The position numbers were made by a program, and so were the translations under genes. From Nocardia nova SH22a (GTDB taxonomy: Bacteria; Actinomycetota; Actinomycetes; Mycobacteriales; Mycobacteriaceae), in the NCBI RefSeq assembly GCF_000523235.1, contig NZ_CP006850.1, forward strand, positions 1,798,001 through 1,862,000: 64,000 nt of DNA, in the 5' to 3' direction. Under the pieces are notes generated by a model. That model was given only the letters and a program-made list of their open reading frames with translations. It made no database searches and was not told where the DNA came from. This document shows positions 8,659-17,866 of the stretch, piece after piece; within the stretch, counting starts at the first letter, position 1; the number at the start of each line of letters is the position of its first letter.

Positions 8659-8674
8659 TTCCCGTAATTGGGAA
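8659..8674. promoter_or_regulatory. Perfect dyad TTCCC-N6-GGGAA in a divergent promoter region (site B)
   Basis: The sequence TTCCC-GTAATT-GGGAA sits between the minus-strand gene starting at 8614 (44 bases away) and the plus-strand NlpC/P60 gene at 8751 (76 bases away). It could control both. It is one of three perfect copies in the window. The regulator is unknown. Confidence 0.55.
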
Positions 8675-8750
8675 TGTGAGCTGTTTCCGGTCGCCGACGC
8701 TGTTGCCGCATAGTCTTGTGCGACTTGAATATTCGTAAGTAGGTGCGCGA

Positions 8751-9785
8751 GTGTCGGCCCTGCCGGTCAGGGCGGTTCGGGAGGCGGTCGATGCTGAGCA
8801 GAGTCGAGGCGGTCGAATGTCCGCGCAACTGACCGCCGGTGTGGACGGTGTACTGAATTCGCTGCTCGGTTTGTACGGGAACGGGCAGCCCGCCCAGGGA
8901 CGAGCCGCGGCCGCGGTGTCGGGGTTGTCCGGAGACGACGGCCGGGTGGGGAAATTGGCGGCGGGTTATCGCGAGGTGGCGGGAATGCACACCTCGGTCG
9001 CCGACGGCCATGCCGAACGTGATGCGGTGGTGCACAAATCCGTCACCGCGGCCGGCGACGGCATCGTCAGCGGCCGCGGGGTGGTCAACGGGCAGATCGC
9101 CGATCTCCAGTCACGTATGCAGGCGATCGCCAAGGTCGGCGATCTGCGATTCAGCGGCCCCGCCCTGCTCGATGCCGCACATGCGGCGGTCACCAATGCC
9201 ACCCGGCAGGTCGATGCCGATGTCGAGCAGGCTCGCCGGCACGCGGCCCAGATCGTGCCTCCCGCGGCGCCGAAGGCGGTGCGTGGTCGTGTCACCGCCA
9301 ATCCGGGACGACGCCGACGACGGATCAGGCCCCGCTCGGTTTCGCGTGCCACCCGGGCGTCGCGCGCGCTGCCGGCCGTGCACCGGCCCGTCCCGTCGGA
9401 CGGAACCCACGGCGGCCGCGCCGTCAGTGCGGCGAGTGCCTATCTGGGCCTGCCGTACGTGTGGGGCGGGGGTGGGGCCGGCGGCCCGAGTGGCGGCGGA
9501 TTCGACTGTTCGGGTCTGACCCAGTACGCGGTGTCGCAGGCCACCGACGGCAAGGTCGTCCTGCCGCGCACCACCTACGAGCAGATCTACAGCGGGGTGC
9601 GGATTCCGCCTCAGGATGTGCGTCCGGGGGATCTGGTCTTTCCCGCCGACTCGTTCAGCTCGCGCGGCCCCGAGCACGTCCAGCTCGCCGCGGGTAACGG
9701 CATGGTCATCGAGGCGCCTCACTCCGGCTCGACCGTCAAGTGGTCGCCGATGCCCAGTGCGGCCGTGGTGGTGCGGGTGATGTGA
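8751..9785 (+). CDS. NlpC/P60 (C40) peptidoglycan hydrolase of the ESX locus
   Basis: The product has 344 residues. Residues ~23-170 are helical (GYREVAGMHTSVADGHAERD; GQIADLQSRMQAIAKVGDL), resembling the DUF4226-type head often joined to ESX-linked hydrolases (tentative). A basic linker leads to an NlpC/P60 domain at ~220-344: LGLPYVWGG, the catalytic Cys in FDCSGLTQYA, the catalytic His in PEHVQLAAG, and a third polar residue near EAPHSG. Such enzymes cut the D-gamma-Glu/meso-DAP link and may open the wall for the ESX apparatus; mycobacterial ESX-2 has a similar neighbour (Rv3896c). No classical signal peptide is seen, so export may be through ESX itself. GTG 8751 has AAGTAGG upstream; ATG 8817 is an alternative start. 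Confidence 0.85.
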   Translation: MSALPVRAVREAVDAEQSRGGRMSAQLTAGVDGVLNSLLGLYGNGQPAQGRAAAAVSGLSGDDGRVGKLAAGYREVAGMHTSVADGHAERDAVVHKSVTAAGDGIVSGRGVVNGQIADLQSRMQAIAKVGDLRFSGPALLDAAHAAVTNATRQVDADVEQARRHAAQIVPPAAPKAVRGRVTANPGRRRRRIRPRSVSRATRASRALPAVHRPVPSDGTHGGRAVSAASAYLGLPYVWGGGGAGGPSGGGFDCSGLTQYAVSQATDGKVVLPRTTYEQIYSGVRIPPQDVRPGDLVFPADSFSSRGPEHVQLAAGNGMVIEAPHSGSTVKWSPMPSAAVVVRVM

Positions 9786-9788
9786 CAC

Positions 9789-9825
9789 GAGCACCCGGCC
9801 ACCGGATCGCGGCTTCCGGGTGCTC
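9789..9825 (+). terminator. Hairpin terminator after the NlpC/P60 gene
   Basis: A perfect 10-base stem, GAGCACCCGG (9789-9798) with CCGGGTGCTC (9816-9825), follows the stop at 9785 by three bases. The 17-base loop is long for an intrinsic terminator and no T-tract follows. Confidence 0.55.
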
Positions 9826-9990
9826 GGTCCCGGAATCGGATCGTCAGGATGAGGACTGCCGATCCGCCAGAAGCATACCGCTATCTGACGGCGCATTCAA
9901 CAGTGGGCCGTTGTGTAGCGTGGTTAATGCGCGTTCTTTGTGCTGGTTACTCGCGGTATGCGTCTGCGCCCGTGGCGATCTGCGTACGTA

Positions 9991-10006
9991 TCCCCATGAA
10001 TGGGAA
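9991..10006. promoter_or_regulatory. Dyad TCCCC-N6-GGGAA upstream of eccA (site D)
   Basis: TCCCC-ATGAAT-GGGAA has one mismatch to the TTCCC-N6-GGGAA dyad and lies 71 bases before the GTG start of eccA. It falls within 9826-10077, a gene-free stretch after the upstream terminator that must hold the promoter of the eccA-B-C operon. Confidence 0.45.
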
Positions 10007-10077
10007 ATTGCTCCCTTCGCGTAGGTCGTGGACTGTCTATGGTTCGGGCAGGCGAGAGCGTCGAAAGGGATGTCCAG

Positions 10078-11838
10078 GTGTCAGCGGCCGAGGACGCGTT
10101 CTACACGGGTGTTCAATCACTGGGATTGGTCGCCGGGGGCGTGCGCAACGAACAACAAGCGATGGTGGCCTTCCGGGCCGCGACGGATCTCGATCCGGAT
10201 ATGTGTGATGCCTGGCTGGGTCGCGCCATGGCCGGTGACATCACCTCGGAGGTGATCTACGGCGCCTACAGATCGGCCCACAACCTGTATCGGGATCAGC
10301 AACGGGCGGGTCTGGTCGACCGCTCGCTGTGGTGTCAGGTCGAGATCGGCATGTACGGGCTGCGAGTGGCGATGGCCGACCGCGATCAGATCGCGATCGC
10401 GCAGGCCTGCTACTACGCCGACGGCGGCGAATGGGAGGAAGCCGCAGCGATTCTGGAGCAGGTGCCCCGCGACGATGTCGCCGATTTCGTGCGGATGTCG
10501 CTGTTCTACCGCACCAAGCGGTGGCCGGATGTGCTCACGGCGCGCACCGCCAAACCGGTGATCGAGGACGGACTGCTCGATATCGCGGCCGAACTCATGA
10601 CCACGACGGCGCTGGCCCACCTGGGCCGCCTCGGTGAAGCGATGCCCCGGGCGCAGCGCATCGTGGAAGACAGTGCCTCGGGCAATCTGTCCTACATCTG
10701 GGCCGATGCGCACTTCCTGCTCGGAATGCTGCACCGCCACAACGGCGATCACGAGACTGCCGATCGAATCCTCAAGGGGCTGCAGGGATCCGGGCTCTGG
10801 TCCGAGCGCGAGGACTGGCAGCGCGCGGTCCGGGACAAGAGCTACCGGCTCGAGGTGACCACGCCGGATCTGCTCGCCTCGCGCACCGACCAGTGGGACC
10901 CGTCCACCGGTGACGATCCGGCCGAGGCCGCGTCGGCGGCCGCGAAAGAGGAACGCGACGCGCTGCTCACCGAGGCCTCGGAGCTGCTGCAGGCCCAGAT
11001 CGGCATGGATTCGGTCAAGGAGCAGGTGGACCGGCTCAAGTCCGGTGTGCTGATGGACCAGGTCCGGGCCAAGCGAGGTCTGGCGGTGGAAAGCAAGTCG
11101 CAGCATCTGATCTTCTCCGGCCCGCCCGGCACCGGCAAGACCACCATCGCCCGCGTCATCGCGAAGATCTTCGCGGGCCTGGGGGTGGTCGAGAATCCGG
11201 AGGTGATCGAGGTGTCGCGCAACGACATGGTCGGCACCCACCTCGGCCACACCGCGCCCAAGACCAACTCCCTCATCGATTCCGCGCTGGGCGGGGTGCT
11301 GTTCATCGACGAGGCGTACACCCTGATCCAGGAAGGACTTTCCGGCGGCGACGCCTTCGGCAAGGAGGCGGTGGACACGCTGCTGGCCCGGATGGAGAAC
11401 GACCGCGACAAGCTGGTCGTGGTGATCGCCGGATACGAGGATCAGATCGACCGGTTCCTGGCCTCCAACGACGGTCTGGCCTCCCGGTTCACCAAGCGCA
11501 TCCGCTTCTCCAGCTACGGCGGAGACGAACTGGTGCAGATCGCCGATCATATTGCGCGGAAGAAGGATTCGCTGCTGTCCGAACAGGCCCGCGAGGTGTT
11601 GCGCGAACGCTGCGATCAGCTCGCCTCGCAGACCAAGCAGGGCCGCCGGTTGATCGACCTCGCCGGTAACGGCCGCTTCGTCCGCAACGTGGTCGAGGCC
11701 GCGGAGGCCGAACGTGACTACCGCTTCACTCGTGACAACGTCGATATCGCGGCGCTGTCCAACGAGGAATTGATGACGATCGACGCCTTCGACATCGCCG
11801 CCGCGCTGGCGGGTTTGGCGCCGGCTGCGACGAGCTGA
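10078..11838 (+). CDS. eccA: EccA, ESX AAA+ ATPase
   Basis: EccA is the cytosolic AAA+ ATPase thought to release or recycle EspG-substrate complexes. The chosen GTG start gives 586 residues and has AAAGGGA about 8 bases upstream; ATG codons at 10000 and 10039 lack such a site. Residues 1-~270 form the TPR-like helical domain (QAMVAFRAATDLDPDMCDAWLGRAMAGD). The CbbX-type AAA domain follows: Walker A GPPGTGKT at 348-355, Walker B VLFIDEAY with Asp411-Glu412, and the sensor region VVVIAGYEDQIDRFLASNDGLASRF. The C-terminal lid includes RRLIDLAGNGRFVRNVVE. Length and motifs match mycobacterial EccA. eccB starts 4 bases after the stop. Confidence 0.95.
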   Translation: MSAAEDAFYTGVQSLGLVAGGVRNEQQAMVAFRAATDLDPDMCDAWLGRAMAGDITSEVIYGAYRSAHNLYRDQQRAGLVDRSLWCQVEIGMYGLRVAMADRDQIAIAQACYYADGGEWEEAAAILEQVPRDDVADFVRMSLFYRTKRWPDVLTARTAKPVIEDGLLDIAAELMTTTALAHLGRLGEAMPRAQRIVEDSASGNLSYIWADAHFLLGMLHRHNGDHETADRILKGLQGSGLWSEREDWQRAVRDKSYRLEVTTPDLLASRTDQWDPSTGDDPAEAASAAAKEERDALLTEASELLQAQIGMDSVKEQVDRLKSGVLMDQVRAKRGLAVESKSQHLIFSGPPGTGKTTIARVIAKIFAGLGVVENPEVIEVSRNDMVGTHLGHTAPKTNSLIDSALGGVLFIDEAYTLIQEGLSGGDAFGKEAVDTLLARMENDRDKLVVVIAGYEDQIDRFLASNDGLASRFTKRIRFSSYGGDELVQIADHIARKKDSLLSEQAREVLRERCDQLASQTKQGRRLIDLAGNGRFVRNVVEAAEAERDYRFTRDNVDIAALSNEELMTIDAFDIAAALAGLAPAATS

Positions 11839-11842
11839 GGCC

Positions 11843-13408
11843 ATGGCGCGATTCCGGGTGGTGACCAAACACCAGATATCGGGGTGGCGGTTCCTGCTGC
11901 GTCGTATCGAACACGCGCTGGTACGGCGCGAGGTCTCGATGATCGACGATCCACAGCGGGGCCGCTCCACCGCCCTGTCGATCGGAATCGCGCTGGCCTG
12001 CGTGGTCGTCGCCGCTGCGGCGGTGCTCGCGTTCTTCAAACCCGCCAAACAGGTGGGCAATTCCTCGATCGTCGCCGACAAGGCGAGCGGCGCGTTGTAT
12101 GTGAAAGTCGACGGGCGGCTGCATCCGGCGCTGAATCTGACCTCGGCACGGCTGATCGCCGGCAAGCCCGACAATCCCGTCCAGGTAACGCAGGCGGAGC
12201 TGGACAAGTACCCCCGCGGCCCCTGGGTCGGAATTCCGGGCGCCCCGGGCAACATCGCCGACAGCAGTGACCGGGACTCCTCCTGGGCGGTCTGCGACAC
12301 CGCCCGCAGCGGAGCGAACATGCCGGTGGACCGATCCACCGGGCTGCCCACGTCGGCGGGGTCGGCGGTGGTGACGACCGCGATCGGCGGTCCCGTCACC
12401 GTGGACGGCGACACCATCAGCGAATTGTCCGGCGCCCGGGCACGTCTGCTGCGCAACGGCTCGGTCACCTGGCTGGTCTACGCCGACGGCGACAAGGGCG
12501 TGGTCCGGGCGTCGATCAATCTCTCCGACTCGGCGGTCACCATGGCGCTGGGAATCGACGCGTCGATCGCGGTGCCGGAGGCATCGCGCGGACTGATCGA
12601 GGCACTTCCGGAGGTGCCGCCGCTGCGGGTGCCGGATGTGCCCGGTGCGGGTAACACCACCGTGCTGTCGTCCGGGCTCTCGGTGGCCGTCGGCTCGGTA
12701 CTGAGCACGTCGAGTCCGGACCGCGGCGCGTTCTACTATCTGGCATCCGAATCGGGACTGGTGCGGATCAGCGCCGTGCTGGCGGGCATGGTGCGCAACG
12801 CCGATTCGCACGGCACCGCCACCACGATCGCGGTGGGGCCCGACGTCGTGGCGGCGAATCTGCGGGCCGGAACCTGGCCCGGCACAGCGGATTACCCGGA
12901 GAAGGCGGTCGAGCTGATCGATCCGGACCGCAACGGTGTGACCTGCTTGCACTGGTCACGAGGGAGCGGAGATCCGAACGCGCGCACCCGGTTGCTCTAC
13001 GGCCGTCAGCTACCGCTCACACCCGAACAGCGCAGTCGCGTGGTGAACCTGGTCACCGCGAACGCTTCTCACGGCGCCACCGCCGATACCGCCTATCTGC
13101 CCGGTGGCACCGGTCGATTCGTTCAGGTCACCGGTGCGGAACCGGGCTCACCGCTGCGGGAATCGCTGTATTGGATCTCCGACAGCGGCGTTCGCTACGG
13201 CATCGACACGGTTCCGGGCGCCGCCGACGACAAGACGCTGACCGCTCTGGGGCTGCGCGCACCGGTACCCGCACCGTGGAGTGTGGTGTCGCAGTTCGCC
13301 GTCGGTCCCGCGCTGTCCGAGCGCGACGCGCGCATGCAGCACGACGGAATTCCGTCCGACAAATCCGCGGTGGGTCTGCCGGAGAAGGCCGACGGAGGAG
13401 CTCCATGA
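11843..13408 (+). CDS. eccB: EccB, ESX core membrane-complex protein
   Basis: EccB is a core component of the inner-membrane ESX complex, with a large periplasmic domain and reported ATP-binding. The 521 residues follow the family plan: cytosolic N-terminus MARFRVVTKHQISGWRFLLRR, a conserved opening; one membrane span at about 43-65; then the periplasmic region containing VGNSSIVADKASGALYVKVDG and the conserved WAVCDT, and the repeat-rich body ending with CLHWSRG and AVGPALSERDA. The stop overlaps the eccC start (ATGA at 13405-13408). No defect is visible. Confidence 0.96.
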   Translation: MARFRVVTKHQISGWRFLLRRIEHALVRREVSMIDDPQRGRSTALSIGIALACVVVAAAAVLAFFKPAKQVGNSSIVADKASGALYVKVDGRLHPALNLTSARLIAGKPDNPVQVTQAELDKYPRGPWVGIPGAPGNIADSSDRDSSWAVCDTARSGANMPVDRSTGLPTSAGSAVVTTAIGGPVTVDGDTISELSGARARLLRNGSVTWLVYADGDKGVVRASINLSDSAVTMALGIDASIAVPEASRGLIEALPEVPPLRVPDVPGAGNTTVLSSGLSVAVGSVLSTSSPDRGAFYYLASESGLVRISAVLAGMVRNADSHGTATTIAVGPDVVAANLRAGTWPGTADYPEKAVELIDPDRNGVTCLHWSRGSGDPNARTRLLYGRQLPLTPEQRSRVVNLVTANASHGATADTAYLPGGTGRFVQVTGAEPGSPLRESLYWISDSGVRYGIDTVPGAADDKTLTALGLRAPVPAPWSVVSQFAVGPALSERDARMQHDGIPSDKSAVGLPEKADGGAP

Positions 13409-16400
13409 CCACCACCCGCCGATTCGTCCGCCCCGCTCGCGCCGAACGCGGGCCGAAGGCGCCGGCGGTGACGGAATTGCGGTTGCAGCCGCCCACCGAA
13501 TTGCCCAAACCCGTTCCGCCGTCACGGATCAAGATGATCATGCCGGTCGTCATGGTCGCCGGTATGGGCGGGATGATGGTGATGATGTTCCGCAACGGCG
13601 GAGCCAGCCTGAACCCGATGATGATGATGTTCCCCGTCATGATGCTGGTGTCGATGTTCGGCATGCTCGGCGGCGGAATGAGCGGAAACGGCGGCGGCGG
13701 TGCGGCGTCGCTGAACGAGGAGCGCAAGGACTACCTGCGCTCGATCGGGGAGAACCGCAAGACCGTTCACACCGCCGAAACCGAGCTGTACGAATATCTG
13801 CGCCACACCCATCCCGGGCCGAACGAGATCGCGCGCCTGGTCGGCAGTAAGCGGATGTGGGAGGTTCAGGTGGCCAGCCCGCAATTCCTGCGGGTGCGAA
13901 TCGGGCGGGGCCGCATCGCCAATCAGGTCCGGGTGATCGTGCCCGAGGCCGCACCCACCTCCGATCTCGATCCGGTCGGCGTCGTCGAGGTCACCCGGTT
14001 CGCCAAGGCGTATTCGACCGTCGGCGGCATGCCGGTCGCGATCAATCTGCTGTCCGCGCCGCAGGTCGGACTCGACGGTGACCCGGACATGGTCGCGGCG
14101 CTGGTGCGGTCGATGATCGCCGAACTCGCCGTGATGCACGGCCCCGATCAGGTCGCCGTCGCGGCGGTGCTGCCGGATCCCGACGCGCCGCAGTGGTCGT
14201 GGCTCAAATGGTTGCCGCACACCCAGCACCCCAGCGACACCGATGCCATCGGCTCCAGCCGGATGGTCTACCGCAGCGTGTCCGAGCTGCGCGCGAAGGT
14301 CCTCGCCGGTCTGAACCGCGGCCCCTTCTCCGCCAACAGCCAGCCCACCTTGGATCGCACCCATTACATCCTGATCGTCGATGTCGGCGGTCCGGCGAGT
14401 GAACGCGATATCTCGGGCGTGGACGGCTGCACCTGGATCCGGATGGGCGCCACCGAACAGGATCTGCCGCGCGCCCTGAAATTCACCGTCTCGGCGGAAC
14501 GGGAACTGCACGAGGTCACCCCCCGCGGTCCTCGCAAAGTGGGTGTGGCCGACGGGATCTCGATGTCCGCGATGGGGGCGCTGGCCCGCGGTCTGTCCCC
14601 CTACCGCCTGTCGACGGTGGTCGAGGCCGTGGTCGCGGATCAGGCCGGTACCGGGACCTCCTGGGAGGAAATGGTCGGCATCGCCGATCCCGGCTCGATA
14701 CTCGTCGAACGTCAGTGGCCGGTACGGCGCGATATCGATCGCAACCGGCTCAACATCCCGTTCGGTCATGATCCCGCCGGGCAGATCGTCCACCTCGACA
14801 TCAAGGAATCGGCCGAGGAGGGGATGGGCCCGCACGGAATGTGCATCGGCGCCACCGGCTCGGGTAAGTCGGAATTCCTTCGCACCCTGGTGCTTTCGGC
14901 GGTGGCGACGCATTCGCCGGATGTGCTGAATCTGCTGCTGGTCGACTTCAAGGGCGGTGCGACCTTCCTCGGCTTCGATCGCCTGCACCATGTCACCGCG
15001 GTCGTGACCAACATGGAGGAAGAAGCCGATCTGGTCACCCGCATGGAGGATGTGATCAACGGCGAGATGGCACGCCGCCAGCGCGTGCTGCGCGATGCCG
15101 GCAACTTCGCCAATGTGGCCGACTACGAGCGGGCCCGCGAACAAGGCGCGCAGCTGGCGCCGCTGCCGACCCTGTTGATCATCCTCGACGAATTCGCCGA
15201 ACTGCTCGAGCAGCACCCGAATTTCGCGAAACTGTTCGTCGCCATCGGGCGGCTGGGGCGCTCGCTGCGCATCCACCTGCTGCTCGCCTCGCAGAAGGTT
15301 CCCGCCAGCCGGATGGGTGAGCTCGAGGCCCACCTCTCCTATCGAATCGCCCTGCGCACCAACCAGACCAGTGATTCCCGCGATGCCATCGGTACCGCGG
15401 ACGCCTACCATCTGCCGAAGAAGCCGGGATCGGGATATCTCCGGGTGGGATCCGGTGACCTGCAACGTTTCCAGGCCGCGTACGTGGGCTCGCCCTATCA
15501 GCCGCCGGCCCAGGTGGCCACATCCGCCGACGCGCAGCGTGCCCGGCGACCCGGCGGCGGGTACAAGCCACCGCAGCAGTTCACCACCGCGCACATCGTC
15601 GCCACACGGACCGAAACCATCGTCGAGCCGCAGATCGTGGTGCCGGACTCCGACGACGACGCCGATGTCGCCTCCCTCATGGACACCGTGCTCACCCAGA
15701 TCGGCGGACACGGCCGGCAGGCGCACAAGATGTGGTTGCCGCCGCTGGGCGTGCCGCCCACGCTCGAACGCCTCACTCCCGCAGTCCAACCCGGCATGCT
15801 GCACGTGCCCCTCGCCGTGGTGGACAAGCCCCGCCAGCAGCGCCAGGACGTGTGGACCGTCGATCTGTCCGCCGCCGGTGGCCACGTCGCCGTGGTGGGT
15901 GGTCCGCAGTCCGGAAAATCGACCGCGTTGCAGACCCTGGCGTTGTCGGCCGCGCTCACCCACACGCCGGAACAGGTGCAGTTCTACTGCCTGGACTTCG
16001 CGGGTGGTCTGACCGGCCTGCGGCAGATACCGCATGTCGGTTCGGTGGCCTCGGCGCGCGACACCGATCGGATCCGGCGCACCTTCGCCCTGGTCACGAA
16101 TCTCATCGCGAGCCGGCAGGCATTGTTCGCCGAATTGGGCATCGACAGCATGCGTGAATTCCGCCGGCGCCGGGAGGATCCGGGTAAATCGGCGCAATTG
16201 ACGGCTCACGGTGACACACACGGTGATGTGTTCTTCATGATCGACGGCTGGGATATCGGATTCTCGGTCAACGGCCCGTATTTCGACGAATATCTGCCGG
16301 TGGTGGAATCCATTGCGCTGCAGGGCCTGAACTACGGAATCCATCTGGTGATCAGTAGTTCGCGCTGGACGGCGGTGCGGCCGAATATCAAGGACCTCAT

Positions 16401-17421
16401 GCAGACCAGGCTCGAGATGCGGCTGGGCGATCTCACCGACACCGTGTTCAGCGCGCATCGGGCCGTGGTCGCGTCCATTCCCGCGGATCGGCCGGGACGC
16501 TGTCTGTCCACCGATGGTCTGCACATGCTCACGGCACTGCCTCGTATCGATGGTGTGGGCGATCCGGAGAACGCCTCCCAGGGCCTGGCTGCCGCCGCTG
16601 CCGAGTTGCAGCGCCGCTACGGGGACCGCCGGGCGCCCGAGGTCAAACTGCTGCCCGCCCGGATCACGTTGCCCGAGATCATCGCCGGCCGGCCGCAACC
16701 GGAAACGCTGGCGCAGCGGCTGGTGGTGCCCTTCGGTGTTCGCGAGTCCGATCTCAGCCCCGCGACCATCGACTTCGGCGTGTCGACCCACCTGGCGATC
16801 TTCGGTGCGCCGGGATGCGGTAAGTCGACCGTGCTGGCGGCCCTGTTGCAGTCGATCCGGAACCAGTTCACCCCCGACCAGGCGAAGGTGCTGCTGGTCG
16901 ACTACCGGCGTCAGCACATGGAGGCGATCCCCCCAGAACAGAGCATCGGCTACCTGACCGCCGAGCGTGATCTGATCGAGGGGCTGCCGTTGCTCGTGGA
17001 CAAGCTGCGGGGCCGGCGCCCACCCGACGGCGTGACCCCGCAGCAGTTGCGGGAGCGGTCCTGGTGGAGCGGCCCGGAGGTCTTCGTCGTGGTCGACGAC
17101 TACCACATGGTGGCCCCGCGTGGTCAGCTGAATCCGCTGGATCCGTTGCGCGACATCATCGTCGACGGCCGCGACACCGGATTCCACCTCATCACGTCCC
17201 GGAATATCGCGCAGGCGGATATGTCGTTGTACGACAACGTCATCGGTCAGATAAAGAATCTGAACTCCTCCGGATTCATCATGGACGGTTCGAAACTCGA
17301 CGGCATGCTGATCGGTGATGTCAAGCCGACGAAGCAACCGGTGGGCCGGGGCATCTTCGTCGAGCCGTTGCATTCGCGCCGGGATCTGGTGCAGGCGGCG
17401 TGGATGCCGGAGCCGGAATGA
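13405..17421 (+). CDS. eccC: EccC, fused three-domain FtsK/SpoIIIE ATPase of the ESX machine
   Basis: EccC is the motor that recognises and translocates ESX substrates. The 1338 residues include two N-terminal membrane spans (about 43-62 and 71-88), the DUF domain, and three tandem FtsK/SpoIIIE ATPase domains. P-loops are GATGSGKS (482-489), GGPQSGKS (832-839) and GAPGCGKS (1134-1141), all intact. LLIILDEFAELL is the Walker B of the first domain and VFVVVDDYHMV that of the third. The gene is a single ORF, unlike split eccCa/eccCb of mycobacterial ESX-1, and so resembles ESX-2, -3 or -4. The start is the ATG that overlaps the eccB stop; longer in-frame starts run back into eccB. Confidence 0.97.
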   Translation: MTTTRRFVRPARAERGPKAPAVTELRLQPPTELPKPVPPSRIKMIMPVVMVAGMGGMMVMMFRNGGASLNPMMMMFPVMMLVSMFGMLGGGMSGNGGGGAASLNEERKDYLRSIGENRKTVHTAETELYEYLRHTHPGPNEIARLVGSKRMWEVQVASPQFLRVRIGRGRIANQVRVIVPEAAPTSDLDPVGVVEVTRFAKAYSTVGGMPVAINLLSAPQVGLDGDPDMVAALVRSMIAELAVMHGPDQVAVAAVLPDPDAPQWSWLKWLPHTQHPSDTDAIGSSRMVYRSVSELRAKVLAGLNRGPFSANSQPTLDRTHYILIVDVGGPASERDISGVDGCTWIRMGATEQDLPRALKFTVSAERELHEVTPRGPRKVGVADGISMSAMGALARGLSPYRLSTVVEAVVADQAGTGTSWEEMVGIADPGSILVERQWPVRRDIDRNRLNIPFGHDPAGQIVHLDIKESAEEGMGPHGMCIGATGSGKSEFLRTLVLSAVATHSPDVLNLLLVDFKGGATFLGFDRLHHVTAVVTNMEEEADLVTRMEDVINGEMARRQRVLRDAGNFANVADYERAREQGAQLAPLPTLLIILDEFAELLEQHPNFAKLFVAIGRLGRSLRIHLLLASQKVPASRMGELEAHLSYRIALRTNQTSDSRDAIGTADAYHLPKKPGSGYLRVGSGDLQRFQAAYVGSPYQPPAQVATSADAQRARRPGGGYKPPQQFTTAHIVATRTETIVEPQIVVPDSDDDADVASLMDTVLTQIGGHGRQAHKMWLPPLGVPPTLERLTPAVQPGMLHVPLAVVDKPRQQRQDVWTVDLSAAGGHVAVVGGPQSGKSTALQTLALSAALTHTPEQVQFYCLDFAGGLTGLRQIPHVGSVASARDTDRIRRTFALVTNLIASRQALFAELGIDSMREFRRRREDPGKSAQLTAHGDTHGDVFFMIDGWDIGFSVNGPYFDEYLPVVESIALQGLNYGIHLVISSSRWTAVRPNIKDLMQTRLEMRLGDLTDTVFSAHRAVVASIPADRPGRCLSTDGLHMLTALPRIDGVGDPENASQGLAAAAAELQRRYGDRRAPEVKLLPARITLPEIIAGRPQPETLAQRLVVPFGVRESDLSPATIDFGVSTHLAIFGAPGCGKSTVLAALLQSIRNQFTPDQAKVLLVDYRRQHMEAIPPEQSIGYLTAERDLIEGLPLLVDKLRGRRPPDGVTPQQLRERSWWSGPEVFVVVDDYHMVAPRGQLNPLDPLRDIIVDGRDTGFHLITSRNIAQADMSLYDNVIGQIKNLNSSGFIMDGSKLDGMLIGDVKPTKQPVGRGIFVEPLHSRRDLVQAAWMPEPE

Positions 17422-17445
17422 CCGCGGATTGTGGGCAAGACGACA

Positions 17446-17469
17446 GGCATTCCCAAAGGCGGGAATGCC
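17446..17469. promoter_or_regulatory. Perfect dyad TTCCC-N6-GGGAA within a 9-bp stem (site C)
   Basis: GGCATTCCC (17446-17454) and GGGAATGCC (17461-17469) form a perfect 9-bp inverted repeat around AAAGGC; the TTCCC-N6-GGGAA core is 17450-17465. It stands in the only sizeable gap inside the core operon, 24 bases after eccC and 63 bases before the PE-like start. It could be an operator for a PE-PPE-esx transcript or an attenuating/processing hairpin that uncouples substrate from machine expression. Confidence 0.55.
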
Positions 17470-17528
17470 ATAACGTTCATCCTGTACCGCTCGGATGACG
17501 AGTCGGCATCACTTGTGAGGAGACTTCC

Positions 17529-17843
17529 ATGTTTCTCCAGTTCAATCCGGACGACATCGCGGTCGCGTTCTCGACGAACGCCGACGTGGCGACCACCGCG
17601 GCGGGCGTGGTGCACGCGAATTCGGCGGCGTGCATGCCGATTTCGGCCGGCGCCGACCCGGTGAGTTTCGGTCTGTCCGCGGCGTTCACCCGGTATCAGG
17701 TCGGCTTCGGCACCATCTGCGACAACGGATTCGTCAAGACCCACGAGGGCAACGGGAAACTGCCGGAACAGGTCACCGGTGTGCACACCACCGATGTGAA
17801 GGGCAGCAGCCGAGTCGGCTCGACATTGTTCGGCTCCGACTGA
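17529..17843 (+). CDS. PE-like small protein
   Basis: This 104-residue protein occupies the PE position directly before a PPE gene, as in mycobacterial ESX loci. It has the right size for a PE domain and a helix-turn-helix outline: ADVATTAAGVVHANSAACMPISAG, then SFGLSAAFTRYQVGFGTICDNGFVKTHEGNGKLPEQVTGVHTTD. It lacks the literal N-terminal Pro-Glu and I see no YxxxD/E signal, so it is a divergent member. TGTGAGGAGA lies upstream of the ATG. It probably forms a heterodimer with the PPE protein encoded 24 bases downstream, to be bound by EspG and exported. Confidence 0.7.
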   Translation: MFLQFNPDDIAVAFSTNADVATTAAGVVHANSAACMPISAGADPVSFGLSAAFTRYQVGFGTICDNGFVKTHEGNGKLPEQVTGVHTTDVKGSSRVGSTLFGSD

Positions 17844-17866
17844 CCGACGCGGAGGGAGATGTCGCG

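Noticed and set aside
8734..8742. TAAGTAGGT, identical to half of the palindrome at 42316-42331
   Set aside because: Only one half is present, no dyad forms, and it overlaps the probable ribosome site of the NlpC/P60 gene.
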